Part shown: in pieces, positions 1 through 8,616 of the stretch
How the letters are laid out: the number at the start of each line of letters is the position of its first letter
Numbering within the stretch: position 1 is the stretch's first letter
Assembly: GCF_000379725.1 (NCBI RefSeq)
Contig: NZ_KB903643.1
Coordinates: 124,001-188,000 of the forward strand
Direction: 5' to 3'
From: Cytophaga aurantiaca DSM 3654
GTDB taxonomy: Bacteria; Bacteroidota; Bacteroidia; Cytophagales; Cytophagaceae
DNA length: 64,000 nt
Position numbers and translations under genes: made by a program
The notes under the pieces: model-generated
The model's input: the letters and a program-made list of their open reading frames with translations, nothing else
Database searches by the model: none
What the model was told of the DNA's origin: nothing

Positions 1-709
1 CATGTCCACCTACACCATGGAAGGTAACATCTAATTGATCAGCACCAGCCATTCGATAGCCTGGAGAATTTAAGTAATAGCCAACAGGTAAAGGGGCTGT
101 ATGCATACCGAGTAAATAATCTGGTTCAGGGACACCTTTTTTATACATTTCTGCTGCCATAGCATTAGCGCCACCACCTGGTTCTTCTGCAGGTTGTGCT
201 ACCATAACTAGCGTTCCTTTCCATTCGTTTTTGAGCGTAACCATAATTTTAGCAATACCCAGCATCCATGTAGTGTGCGCATCATGACCACAGGCATGCA
301 TAACTGGAACTTCTATGCCTTCATCATTTTTTGCATTTTTTGTGCTAGCATAAGGAAGGCCTGTCGTTTCTTTTACAGCGTTACAGTCCATATCTGCACG
401 ATACATTACAATCGGACCTTCACCATTTTTTAATATGCCCACAACACCTGTTTTCCCAATGCCTGTCATAACTTCATATCCTAATGCCTTCAATTCTTTA
501 GCAACGATGGCTGAAGTTCTGAATTCCATAAAACCCAATTCAGGATTTTCATGGATGTCCTGAAATATTTTTACAAGCCTAGTAGAATCTGAATACGCTA
601 ATTGTTTGATTTTTCTAAAATCAATCTTGGAACTTTTAGATATATGAGAACTAGTTAAAAGTAGGGATATTAAAAGTAGAAATACAAAACGTATTGATGT
701 ATGTATCAT
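1..709 (-). CDS. M20 family amidohydrolase, 3' end cut by window edge
   Basis: Reading leftward from an ATG at 709 the frame stays open to base 1 (236 codons), so the C-terminal part lies outside the window. It starts with a hydrophobic signal-like segment (about residues 5-20), so the enzyme is probably exported. The family hydrolyses N-acyl or amide bonds with a two-metal centre. Visible family marks are the ENPELGF segment, RADMD, the metal-binding motif HACGHDAHTT and the glutamate pair in QPAEEPGGG, then the start of the dimerisation domain (VTFHGVGGH). This order fits IAA-amino-acid-hydrolase or N-acyl-amino-acid deacylase members. The substrate cannot be told from sequence. It is divergent from the amylase gene. 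Confidence 0.9.
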   Translation of the reverse strand, partial: MIHTSIRFVFLLLISLLLTSSHISKSSKIDFRKIKQLAYSDSTRLVKIFQDIHENPELGFMEFRTSAIVAKELKALGYEVMTGIGKTGVVGILKNGEGPIVMYRADMDCNAVKETTGLPYASTKNAKNDEGIEVPVMHACGHDAHTTWMLGIAKIMVTLKNEWKGTLVMVAQPAEEPGGGANAMAAEMYKKGVPEPDYLLGMHTAPLPVGYYLNSPGYRMAGADQLDVTFHGVGGH

Positions 710-1056
710 AATACATAGTATATAGTGATGAAAAACTTGAGTAAAATATGAATGAATGAATGAATGAATTGATTTGGAATCAATAAATATAAATTATTTC
801 TATGAAAAATGAAATATGATTATCGTCAATTGTTTTGTGAGATACTTTGTGTATATGAATGAATAATGTTAAGATTTATTAATGATGATTTTTTAAAAAG
901 GTTTTAATTAAATAATGGAAATTTTAAAATATGATAATTATGATAAAAGTTAGTGGAAAGATGTAACAAGCTTAGTTTATATAAGCATACTTTTAGCATT
1001 GATATATAATTTATTCGAATTTCTTTTATTCTCTATTACATTTAAATATAGTACAT
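710..1056. other. Divergent AT-rich intergenic region
   Basis: These 347 bases separate the divergent amidohydrolase and amylase genes and should hold both promoters. I see no convincing TAnnTTTG box, no RNA gene and no ORF. Apart from the ATGA repeat nothing is recognisable. Confidence 0.6.
748..770. repeat. ATGA tetranucleotide repeat, about 5.5 copies
   Basis: Tandem ATGA units lie in the leader of the amidohydrolase gene, 39 bp upstream of its start. Tracts of this kind can change length by slippage, but five units is short. Confidence 0.8.
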
Positions 1057-2541
1057 ATGCTAAACGGGATCATGATGCAATTTTTTCACTGGTATTCCTG
1101 GGAAGGTGGTAATTTGTGGAGTTATTTGAAAAATGAAGCACCACGGCTTGCAGACCTTGGTGTTACTGCAGTATGGCTCCCACCTGCATATAAGGGAACT
1201 GGCGGAGAAAATTCAAGAGGTTACGATGTATATGATTTATATGATTTGGGCGAGTTTGATCAGAAGGGTAGTGTTAAAACCCGCTTTGGGACGAAAGATG
1301 AATATTTAGATTGTATTAAAACCCTTCAAGAGCATGGTATAACTGCTATTGCAGACATTGTATTGAATCATAAAGGTGGTGGCGACGAAATTGAAAAGGT
1401 ATGGGTTAAAAAAGTTAATCCCGAAAATCGAAATGAGTTTATAAGTGACCGTTATGAAATCGAAGCGTATACCAAGTTTACATTTCCAGGAAGAAATAAG
1501 CAGTATTCAGATTTTATCTGGACCTCACAATGTTTTTCAGGTGTAGATTATGATGCAGGAAATAAAGAGACTGCAATCTATAGCATTCAGAATGAATATG
1601 GCGATGGATGGGAAGAAGTGATTGATGTAGAAAAAGGAAACTTTGATTATTTGATGTGTTGCGATATTGAGTACAGAAATCAAGCAGTGCGTGATGAAAT
1701 AAAAAACTGGGGTAAGTGGTATCTTGAAACAACTGGTTTTAATGGTATGCGCTTAGATGCAATCAAACATATCTCACCTAGATTTATTATTGAATTTATT
1801 GATTACATGCGTAGTCTTAAAAATGATTTGTTTGTTGTTGGTGAATATTGGGCTCCTGGAGATTTGCCTTTGTTGAAAAAATATATAGATGTTACTCAAG
1901 GTCGCATGACCATATTTGATGCATCCTTACATCATAATTTATACGCCGCTTCGGAACAAGGAAAGGCGTATAATATGTCAACTATTTTTAATGGAAGTTT
2001 GGTACAGGAAATTCCGGACCTGGCTGTAACCTTGATTGATAATCACGATACACAACCTTTGCAAGCGCTTGAAGCACCCGTAAATCCATGGTTTAAGGGG
2101 CTAGCGTACGCATTAATTTTGTTGAGAGAAAAAGGATATCCCTGTGTATTTTATCCAGACTTATATGGTTCATCTTATAAGGATAAAGGCAAAGATGGAA
2201 ATGAGTATGAAATTTTTATGCCTAAGTGTGAACCTTTGGAAGGCTTGTTAAAAGCACGAAAAGAAATGGCTTACGGATACCAACGTGATTATTTTGATCA
2301 CCCAAATTGTGTCGGCTGGACACGTGAAGGTAAACTGGACGACGATAAAACCGGCTGTGCTGTATTGATTTCGAATGGTGAAGATGGCTATAAACACATG
2401 GAGATCGGAAGCAGGCATGCAGGTAAAGCCTTCTATGATTATTTAGGAAACATTCAGGAAGAAGTTCATATCGCAGAAAATGGTTGGGCAGAATTCAAAT
2501 GCAAAGGCGGAAGTGTTTCTGTTTGGGTGCAGAGAATGTAA
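1057..2541 (+). CDS. Alpha-amylase, glycoside hydrolase family 13, cytoplasmic type
   Basis: Hydrolyses alpha-1,4-glucan links in starch, glycogen or maltodextrin. All four GH13 regions are present: DIVLNH at residues 100-105, GMRLDAIKH with nucleophile D234, GEYW with acid/base E263, and IDNHD with D331. The opening NGIMMQFFHWYSWEGG and the 494-residue length fit the liquefying-type bacterial amylases of subfamily GH13_5. There is no signal peptide, so it likely acts inside the cell on glycogen or imported dextrins. The ATG at 1057 is preferred over the one at 1072 because the family usually keeps the NG-MMQ segment. It is convergent with the DinB-like gene, with only 18 bp between them. Confidence 0.95.
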   Translation: MLNGIMMQFFHWYSWEGGNLWSYLKNEAPRLADLGVTAVWLPPAYKGTGGENSRGYDVYDLYDLGEFDQKGSVKTRFGTKDEYLDCIKTLQEHGITAIADIVLNHKGGGDEIEKVWVKKVNPENRNEFISDRYEIEAYTKFTFPGRNKQYSDFIWTSQCFSGVDYDAGNKETAIYSIQNEYGDGWEEVIDVEKGNFDYLMCCDIEYRNQAVRDEIKNWGKWYLETTGFNGMRLDAIKHISPRFIIEFIDYMRSLKNDLFVVGEYWAPGDLPLLKKYIDVTQGRMTIFDASLHHNLYAASEQGKAYNMSTIFNGSLVQEIPDLAVTLIDNHDTQPLQALEAPVNPWFKGLAYALILLREKGYPCVFYPDLYGSSYKDKGKDGNEYEIFMPKCEPLEGLLKARKEMAYGYQRDYFDHPNCVGWTREGKLDDDKTGCAVLISNGEDGYKHMEIGSRHAGKAFYDYLGNIQEEVHIAENGWAEFKCKGGSVSVWVQRM

Positions 2542-2559
2542 AGGAATGGCTCTGTGTGA

Positions 2560-3057
2560 TCAAGCTAAATACCGCTCTTTAATAATTTCGATGTGATGCA
2601 CCTCATGACCGATCGTAGCTTTAAGAAAATCTTCTACCGTCATTTCAAATATCCATGCTTTTCCTGTAAGCTTTAATTGCTCCGAAGATAATGTATGAAT
2701 AAAACTGATGCTGGCATTGCGTACATTTTCAAAGTCTGCAAGTAATTGTTTGTACGGCAGTTCATCAAAACGGCTGTTCTCCATAAAAACATTCTGATCA
2801 TAACCGGGTAGGAGTGTAGGGTCTTTTTTGCTGAACCGTAAGATGCGGTATATCATGATGCGCTCGTGATCGGTGATGTGACCAAGGATCTGTTTAATGC
2901 TCCATTTACCGGGAGCATATCTGTACGTAGATTTTTCTTCGTTAATTGAATGGAGTAATTTCATGTTCTCTTTTGACAGGAAGAGATCCATGTAATTCTG
3001 ATCGCCGGCGCATTCAATGTAATAGGGGAAGCCATCGTTAACGGAGTATTTCATCAT
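2560..3057 (-). CDS. DinB family protein (DinB/YfiT-like four-helix metal-binding fold)
   Basis: A 165-residue member of the DinB-like superfamily, a four-helix bundle that usually binds a divalent metal through three histidines. Here the candidates are H60 in GHITDHER and H151 and H155 in the C-terminal HEVHH segment. APGKWSIKQILGHITDHERI is the classic core of the family. Members act as thiol transferases or are of unknown role, and many are stress-induced. Cytoplasmic, with no signal peptide. It stands alone on the - strand, 64 bp upstream of the sulfotransferase-like gene in coordinates. The specific reaction is not known. Confidence 0.85.
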   Translation of the reverse strand: MMKYSVNDGFPYYIECAGDQNYMDLFLSKENMKLLHSINEEKSTYRYAPGKWSIKQILGHITDHERIMIYRILRFSKKDPTLLPGYDQNVFMENSRFDELPYKQLLADFENVRNASISFIHTLSSEQLKLTGKAWIFEMTVEDFLKATIGHEVHHIEIIKERYLA

Positions 3058-3121
3058 ACTTATGGTTTAATTTGAAAAATGATTACTAATCTTCAAGTGC
3101 AGCAAAGGGTTTGGGTATATC

Positions 3122-3877
3122 TTACAATAATGTATAATTGAATGCTTCAACTACATCTTTATCCAAATGCTGATTTATATATGCAATTTCCGTATCAGAT
3201 AATTCAGTTCTCCAGTTTTCGTTTAGATAATAATCCTGATAAAATGAATGCGATTTGGCATCACTCTTTGTTGATTGGAAGAAGTTTTCAAAAGACTTCT
3301 GTTGATTCATCTTTAAAAAAATAAAAACTTTTTTTAATTCAGATTCATAATCTTCAAGTACTGCTTCGTACGTTAAGGTTAGTGTTTGATCGGGAAGCTC
3401 TTTTTTTAATTTTAAATACGAACGATTTTTTTCGTTCCATAAATGGATCGGATTTGTGTAAAAATCTTTACCACTCATATCTCTGCCTTGTGCTTGCCAT
3501 TGCATCTTCAGGAAATCAATGAAGGTGTCCGGTTTTTCTTTTTTGTATTTATAATGATAGGGTCTTTTATATAACGAAAGTAAAAATGAGTAGGGGTTTT
3601 TGGAGATTGTTATAAAATGAATATCCGCTAAATGCCTATGATTTAATACGTGTTTCATTTTCACTTCTGCATGTTTCCATCCCAGGTTGTATCTGGCTGT
3701 AAAAAAGAAGAACAGATCTTTAGTAAATTCTGAAAACTTGAAAAGTTTGCGTCTGGGAACACCGCTTCGCATCCATTCGATCTTATCAGCAGCATTTATG
3801 GTTATTAATTTTGCTACGTAATTGGTGCCGGTATTTCTTTCTCCAAACAGTTTTATTTTATTCATTATTAAAAACAA
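3122..3877 (-). CDS. Sulfotransferase-like P-loop protein
   Basis: A 251-residue protein with two elements of the PAPS-dependent sulfotransferase fold. The first is an N-terminal 5'-phosphosulfate loop, GERNTGTNY (residues 12-20). The second is a 3'-phosphate segment, ISKNPYSFLLSLYKRP, from residue 91. The distal part is basic and aromatic, as usual for the family, but too divergent to name a substrate. Carbohydrate or surface-polymer sulfation is the common role in bacteria. A second ATG at 3865 (MNKIKLFGER) could be the true start and would remove four residues. No sulfate-activation genes are nearby. Confidence 0.65.
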   Translation of the reverse strand: MFLIMNKIKLFGERNTGTNYVAKLITINAADKIEWMRSGVPRRKLFKFSEFTKDLFFFFTARYNLGWKHAEVKMKHVLNHRHLADIHFITISKNPYSFLLSLYKRPYHYKYKKEKPDTFIDFLKMQWQAQGRDMSGKDFYTNPIHLWNEKNRSYLKLKKELPDQTLTLTYEAVLEDYESELKKVFIFLKMNQQKSFENFFQSTKSDAKSHSFYQDYYLNENWRTELSDTEIAYINQHLDKDVVEAFNYTLL

Positions 3878-3960
3878 ATCAGTTCAATAAATGTACAAAA
3901 AAGCTTGTATCCTGTTTGCTTAAAGAGCAGGAAATTTTAGCTGAAAATACTGAAACAAAA

Positions 3961-3988
3961 AAAGGCCACGCGAATTCGCATGGCCTTT
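3961..3988 (-). terminator. Rho-independent terminator of the RRM gene
   Basis: Arms AAAGGCCA (3961-3968) and TGGCCTTT (3981-3988) form the stem; the loop itself contains GCGAATTCGC. On the - strand the stem is followed by a run of T, and it lies 26 bp beyond the RRM stop. Confidence 0.85.
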
Positions 3989-4013
3989 TAAAATCTATAA
4001 GAGTGTGTGTGAA

Positions 4014-4433
4014 TTAACGATCACCTCTGCTGTTGCGTCCGTTTCCGCTTCCGCCGAAACCACGGCTGTTGCCGCCACCGCCACCGCCGTAACCACCGCC
4101 GCCACCATAGCCACCGCCACGGTTACCGCCGCCGTAGCCACCGCCACCGCTGTTTCCACCACCACTGAATCCACTTCTTCTTGGACCATCTTTTTTCTCT
4201 TCTGATTTGTTAACAACGATTGTACGTCCGTTAACTTCAGCACCGTTTAGTTCGTCGATTGCTTTTTGTGCTTTTGCATCATCCGGCATTTCAACAAAAC
4301 CGAAGCCTTTGCTTCTTCCTGTGAATTTGTCAGAGATGATTTTCACTGAACTTACTTCACCATACTCTTCAAAAAATTCTCTTAATTCGTTTTCTTCTAA
4401 ACTGAATGGAAGGCTTCCAACAAAGATGTTCAT
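4014..4433 (-). CDS. RRM-type RNA-binding protein with glycine-rich tail
   Basis: A 139-residue protein with one RNA recognition motif: RNP2 is IFVGSL (residues 3-8) and RNP1 is KGFGFVEM near residues 42-49. The last 45 or so residues are a Gly/Ser/Arg/Asn tail with GGGGYGGG-like units, the layout of small cold-inducible RNA-binding proteins of cyanobacteria and Bacteroidetes. It probably binds single-stranded RNA and may modulate mRNA stability or act as an RNA chaperone. It is a single-gene unit with its own terminator and a good -7 box upstream. The Ala/Thr-rich frames on the other strand are by-products of the GGN-rich tail. Confidence 0.92.
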   Translation of the reverse strand: MNIFVGSLPFSLEENELREFFEEYGEVSSVKIISDKFTGRSKGFGFVEMPDDAKAQKAIDELNGAEVNGRTIVVNKSEEKKDGPRRSGFSGGGNSGGGGYGGGNRGGGYGGGGGYGGGGGGNSRGFGGSGNGRNSRGDR

Positions 4434-4475
4434 AATTATAAATTACCTAGTGTAAATTGATTGTACTTATTTATA

Positions 4476-4483
4476 CAAAAATA
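4476..4483 (-). promoter_or_regulatory. Candidate -7 box of the RRM gene promoter
   Basis: On the - strand this reads TATTTTTG, a full match to the Bacteroidetes -7 consensus TAnnTTTG, 42 bp upstream of the RRM start codon. A -33 TTG at proper spacing is not obvious. Confidence 0.5.
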
Positions 4484-4656
4484 ACCTTATTTTATTCAAG
4501 TACTAGAAATTATACTTTTTAATTTTAATCCGCACCTCAAAATACGTCCAATAATATTAAAAATCTGATTCGGAGATTTGAAAAGAGGTATATTTAATTC
4601 TGATAGTGGGTATAAATGCCTTTTAATTAGCTTTTTATATTTTAAGAAATACCTGT

Positions 4657-5562
4657 TTAATCGGTACTTTTAGCAACCTTTTTGTTTTCTGAACTTTTGC
4701 TGACCAGATACACCCCCAGTAAAATAGCTACAGAACTGATCAATTTCTGTCCGTCCATTTTGTCTGACCCGAAATACAGGGCTACTAAAGTAGTAACGAT
4801 GGGCTGTATATAGACATACATACTGGAAACTGCCGGACTCACATCTTTCAATACATCTACACCGATATAGTAATTTACGATCGTTGCAAACACCACGATA
4901 AAGCCCAATGAAAGCCATGCATACGTTGGGATGTGCAGCCAATCGGTATCGATATATCTTGAATAACAATAAGGGAAACTCAGGAAGGTTCCCATTAAAA
5001 AAATCCAGAAGATTACCGTAACGGAATCATAGGTCCGCATGAGCTGGCGCGCAAGAATTAAGAAGATGCCGTATGAAATTGCATTTACTAAAATAAATAC
5101 ATCGCCGATAAATAAACCTTCAAATTTCCCTTTCGAATCCAACAGCAGAATGACCGCGCCGGTTGCACTTAATAACAATCCCGCAACATTCCAGAAGGTC
5201 ATTTTATCTTTCAGAAAAATAATAGACAATACAAATACCGTGATCGGTATACCTGCCATGATCAACGATGTATTAATGGGTGAAGTAAGATTCAATCCTT
5301 CAAAGAAAAAGATCTGATTGATGGTAATGCCAAAAACAGCACATAAAAAAAGTCGTAGATAATCCTTTTGTTCGATTTTAAAAGAACGTTTGCTCAGAAA
5401 AATAAACGCAAAAAAGAAAAGCGATGTACAACTCATCCGAATCCAGATGATGCTGGAAGGTTGAATGAACTCCGGCATTACTTTTTTTGCAATGGTATAA
5501 TTGAAGCCTGAAATAATCGTAAGTATTGCTAAAAAAATATGTGCACGCAGTATTCGATTCAT
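4657..5562 (-). CDS. EamA/DMT-superfamily transporter
   Basis: A 301-residue inner-membrane protein with about ten hydrophobic segments in two halves, the duplicated EamA arrangement of the drug/metabolite transporter superfamily. The first half has the usual SGFNYTIAKKVMPEF opening helix and the second half the GDVFILVNAISYGIFLIL helix that begins the second EamA repeat. It ends in a charged cytoplasmic tail. Members move amino acids, nucleosides or other metabolites; the substrate is not predictable here. It is monocistronic, divergent from rarA, with a palindromic repeat in the shared intergenic space. Confidence 0.9.
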   Translation of the reverse strand: MNRILRAHIFLAILTIISGFNYTIAKKVMPEFIQPSSIIWIRMSCTSLFFFAFIFLSKRSFKIEQKDYLRLFLCAVFGITINQIFFFEGLNLTSPINTSLIMAGIPITVFVLSIIFLKDKMTFWNVAGLLLSATGAVILLLDSKGKFEGLFIGDVFILVNAISYGIFLILARQLMRTYDSVTVIFWIFLMGTFLSFPYCYSRYIDTDWLHIPTYAWLSLGFIVVFATIVNYYIGVDVLKDVSPAVSSMYVYIQPIVTTLVALYFGSDKMDGQKLISSVAILLGVYLVSKSSENKKVAKSTD

Positions 5563-5601
5563 TGTTGATTTGTTGAAATATTGGGAATTCCCTAACTATT
5601 T

Positions 5602-5692
5602 AACCGTTGGCTTTAGCCAACGGCAATGAAAGCAAAACATCTCTTTGGGTAAGAGAAGTCCGGCTTTCATTGCCGACACATTTATGTGACGG
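5602..5692. repeat. Nested palindromic repeat, CCGTTGGCT family, copy 1
   Basis: Three hairpins in a row: CCGTTGGCTttAGCCAACGG (5604-5623), a larger pair CGGCAATGAAAGC with its complement near 5663-5675, and an end hairpin built on CACATTTATGTG. The same arrangement recurs at 7417-7508, so the two copies bracket rarA in the same orientation. Confidence 0.85.
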
Positions 5693-5803
5693 ATAAGTAA
5701 TGATTATCTCTATTATTGATAGACAATTTTATGTAAATTTACTAAAGCTAGCTTGCAGTAGCTAAGAAAAGATTTAATTCCGGCTTTAATTCACAACACA
5801 ACT

Positions 5804-7066
5804 ATGCAATTGATTCCTTTGGCAGAACGCATGCGTCCTAAAAATATTGAGGATGTATATGGACAACAACACCTTATCGGTGAAGGTATGGTTTTCAGAC
5901 GTTTTGTGGAAGAAGGGAAAATTCCATCGATGATCTTGTGGGGACCGCCCGGTGTGGGTAAAACCACGCTTGCACAATTGCTGGCTACAACGGTCGGACT
6001 ACCATTCTATACACTTTCTGCCATCAGTTCGGGTGTGAAAGAAGTACGTGAAGTAATTGCCAATGCACAGCAGGAAGGTAAAGCTGTTCTTTTCATTGAT
6101 GAAATTCACCGCTTCAGCAAATCGCAGCAGGACGCCTTGCTGGGTGCAGTTGAAAAAGGGATCATTCAGTTGATCGGTGCTACTACAGAGAATCCGTCCT
6201 TCGAAGTAATTCCCGCTTTGCTATCACGTTGTCAGGTGTATGTATTGCAGCCCTTGAGTGAAGAAGAGCTTGTAACTTTATTGCATCATGCATTGGCAAC
6301 AGATGAATATTTAAAAACAAAAAAAGTTGCCATAAAAGAACACGAATCGCTGCTGCGTTTATCCGGTGGCGATGCACGAAAGCTCTTGAACTTACTGGAA
6401 CTTGTGATCGATGCATCGGGCAAAGGAGACATAGTTATTACCGATGAATATGTACAGAAGATCGCGCAAAAGAAAGTAGCCTCTTACGATAAGAATGGAG
6501 AGATGCATTACGACATCATTTCGGCATTCATTAAATCCGTTCGCGGAAGTGATCCCAATGCAGCAGTATACTGGCTTGCACGTATGATCGAAGGGGGAGA
6601 AGAAGTGGAATTCATTGCACGCCGGTTGTTGATTTTAGCTTCCGAAGATATTGGTAATGCCAACCCTACAGCACTTGTGATGGCTACTACAGCCTTTGAT
6701 GCCGTACGTTTTATCGGCTGGCCCGAATCCAGAATTATTTTATCTCAGGTTACAACATACCTTGCCTCTTCACCGAAAAGCAATGCCTCCTACATGGCCA
6801 TCGGTGAAGCGCAGCAGTTGGTGCGATCTATGGGAGATCTTCCTGTGCCATTGCATCTACGCAATGCACCAACCAAACTCATGAAAAATCTGGATTACGG
6901 CAAAGAATATAAGTACGCACATTCCTACGATAATAATTTTGTAGAACAGGAATACATGCCCGACAAACTATCCGGCAAAAAAATCTACGAACCCGGCAAC
7001 AACGCAAGAGAGCAGGAGCTGAGAACGTTTCTGCAAAAGAGATGGAAGGAGAAATACCGCTATTGA
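5804..7066 (+). CDS. rarA: Replication-associated recombination protein A (AAA+ ATPase)
   Basis: A 420-residue AAA+ ATPase of the RarA/MgsA/WRNIP1 family, a clamp-loader relative that acts at stalled replication forks. The N-terminal LAERMRPKNIEDVYGQQHL is the family signature. Walker A is GPPGVGKTT from residue 47 and Walker B LFIDEIHRF has D99 and E100. The sensor region GATTENPSFEV and the downstream ALLSRCQVY arginine-finger region are intact. The C-terminal half has the tetramerisation/MgsA part (SDPNAAVYWLARMIEGGEE, then LASEDIGNANP). Length is normal for the family. It is flanked on both sides by the same palindromic repeat, and no operon partner is evident. Confidence 0.96.
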   Translation: MQLIPLAERMRPKNIEDVYGQQHLIGEGMVFRRFVEEGKIPSMILWGPPGVGKTTLAQLLATTVGLPFYTLSAISSGVKEVREVIANAQQEGKAVLFIDEIHRFSKSQQDALLGAVEKGIIQLIGATTENPSFEVIPALLSRCQVYVLQPLSEEELVTLLHHALATDEYLKTKKVAIKEHESLLRLSGGDARKLLNLLELVIDASGKGDIVITDEYVQKIAQKKVASYDKNGEMHYDIISAFIKSVRGSDPNAAVYWLARMIEGGEEVEFIARRLLILASEDIGNANPTALVMATTAFDAVRFIGWPESRIILSQVTTYLASSPKSNASYMAIGEAQQLVRSMGDLPVPLHLRNAPTKLMKNLDYGKEYKYAHSYDNNFVEQEYMPDKLSGKKIYEPGNNAREQELRTFLQKRWKEKYRY

Positions 7067-7104
7067 ATTATGAGTTATGAATTCAATAATCTGCTAGCTA
7101 TATT

Positions 7105-7334
7105 CTTGGGGCGATGCCCCAAGTTTTGTTATTACAGACTTACAGTCTGTGGCGACCAATAACGATCCGCTGTTTTGCGGGTAACATAATTCATATCATG
7201 ACAAAATTTTTATAGTACAGATATAAAGTCATTGAATAATTTGTAACTGTATTTAAATAAAAATTGTCAGATTGTTTTTTCGTCGGATATAGGCTGTAAG
7301 CCTATCATATTATAACTTGGGGCATCGCCCCAAG
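7105..7334. repeat. Paired REP-like element, CTTGGGGC family, copy 1
   Basis: Begins with the palindrome CTTGGGGCGATGCCCCAAG (7105-7123) and a small hairpin ACAGACTtacAGTCTGT, and ends with the hairpin ATAGGCTgtaAGCCTAT (7289-7305) and CTTGGGGCATCGCCCCAAG (7316-7334). Outer and inner hairpins are mirrored, like a bacterial interspersed mosaic element. Other copies are at 28871-29042 and 40672-40782. It fills much of the 545-bp gap between rarA and the next gene, where I see no ORF. Confidence 0.9.
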
Positions 7335-7416
7335 GGTGACCGTGCGTAGGCTAGCGCAAGCATTCGCTTGTGCTTTTTATTGCACTTATCATTCCATAGT
7401 TTTCTAACTTTATATT

Positions 7417-7508
7417 TAACCGTTGGCTAAAGCCAACGGTAACGAAAGCCCAGCATCCCTTTGATTAAGAAATGCTAGGCTTTCGTTGCCGTCACATTTA
7501 TGTGACGG
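7417..7508. repeat. Nested palindromic repeat, CCGTTGGCT family, copy 2
   Basis: CCGTTGGCTaaAGCCAACGG (7420-7439), then GGTAACGAAAGCC paired with its complement near 7478-7490, then CCGTCACAtttaTGTGACGG (7489-7508). It has the same order of hairpins as the copy at 5602-5692, with base changes that keep pairing, as expected for a structure-selected element. Confidence 0.85.
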
Positions 7509-7611
7509 TTTTATTTTATTTGCTTTAAGCAGTACGAATAACTAATTAACATTCCAGTTACTTTTTCGTTATATTTACCATATAAGTTTTAACTAGTATC
7601 TAACCGTAGCT

Positions 7612-8511
7612 GTGATAAAACGCCTGATTTTTCTTATTGGAATTCTTTGCATACAGTACCCTTCTTTCGCTCAAAAGAAAGGCAGGGGAGCAGACTATTA
7701 TTCCTTTGGAGTAAATACCATGGGCACGTATTTTTTCGGAGATGTATCTTCCGGTATTCAGACAACCCGCTGGGGACTTGGCTTGCAGTACCTCAATAAA
7801 CTTACCGCACACATTGCTTTTACTGCCGATATCAATTATATCCGTCTGGTTGCAGACGACGATCTGGTTGTTTCTCCCGGAGATAAATTGCATTCAAATG
7901 CCTATGTCCGCAATCTACACATGCGCAACGATGTGGTAGAACTGGGTGTGCACGGGCGCTATGAGTTTTTGCCTTGCAACGATTATTTTGCAAAACGCAA
8001 AAAGTTCAATGGCTTTGCAACATTTGGTGTGGGTTTGCTGTATTCCAATCCGCAGGCGAAAGACTCTGCCGGATATTGGCACAATCTTCAACCCATGCAT
8101 ACCGAAAACAAATCCTATTCATCCTTTACCGCATACATTCCGGTTTCGTTGGGGGTACAATATAAAATTAGCAACCACTTTGATGTTGAATTTGAATTGG
8201 GCTACCGGTTTACGTTTACCGATTATCTGGACGATGCCAAGGGAACCTATGTCGATCCTTCGACTTTGGAAAGCAAGGATGCTAAATACTTCTCAAACCG
8301 CTCTGCCGAAGCAACCGATTCATATACAGGGAAAAACAGAGACCTCAACTACATTCAAAACGAGCTCGGATATCCCATTTTAACCACTTCAGACGGGTAT
8401 TCCTATGTTTCGTCCACTGCACCCGGTCAGCTTCGGGGAACCCGCTTCGGTCTGGATGGGTATTTTGTGGCCATGGTCCGGGTCGTCTATATTATCCCTA
8501 GAAGGCACTAA
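7612..8511 (+). CDS. Outer-membrane beta-barrel protein (DUF6089/PorT-like type)
   Basis: Starts at a GTG: a stop codon sits a few codons upstream in frame and the next ATG is deep inside the gene, while the GTG start gives a clean signal peptide (MIKRLIFLIGILCIQYPSFA, then QKKG). The 299-residue body alternates polar and aromatic residues (YYSFGVNTMGTYFFGDVSS, GLGLQYLNKLTAHIAFTADI, VSLGVQYKISNHFDVEFELG), the strand pattern of outer-membrane barrels. It ends with a strand-like VVYIIPRR. The opening resembles the Bacteroidetes DUF6089 porin-like family. A structural or gliding/secretion-linked role is possible but not shown. It is upstream of sucD but probably transcribed separately. Confidence 0.75.
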   Translation: MIKRLIFLIGILCIQYPSFAQKKGRGADYYSFGVNTMGTYFFGDVSSGIQTTRWGLGLQYLNKLTAHIAFTADINYIRLVADDDLVVSPGDKLHSNAYVRNLHMRNDVVELGVHGRYEFLPCNDYFAKRKKFNGFATFGVGLLYSNPQAKDSAGYWHNLQPMHTENKSYSSFTAYIPVSLGVQYKISNHFDVEFELGYRFTFTDYLDDAKGTYVDPSTLESKDAKYFSNRSAEATDSYTGKNRDLNYIQNELGYPILTTSDGYSYVSSTAPGQLRGTRFGLDGYFVAMVRVVYIIPRRH

Positions 8512-8579
8512 GTTGTCCACGAAAAGAAGATTCACAGTAATTTTAATCGGGTTCGGCTTTTTTTACCCCCAAAAAATTT

Positions 8580-8587
8580 TATTTTTG
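8580..8587 (+). promoter_or_regulatory. Candidate -7 box of the sucD promoter
   Basis: TATTTTTG matches TAnnTTTG and lies 29 bp before the sucD start, a plausible distance. The -33 region is only weakly TTG-like. Confidence 0.45.
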
Positions 8588-8616
8588 TAATACTTAATCC
8601 TTTAGCTATACAAAAA

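Noticed and set aside
4005-4243. Ala/Thr/Val-rich open frames opposite and within the RRM gene tail
   Set aside because: They are shadows of the GGN-rich codons encoding the glycine tail; the RRM frame has motifs, promoter box and terminator, the others have none.
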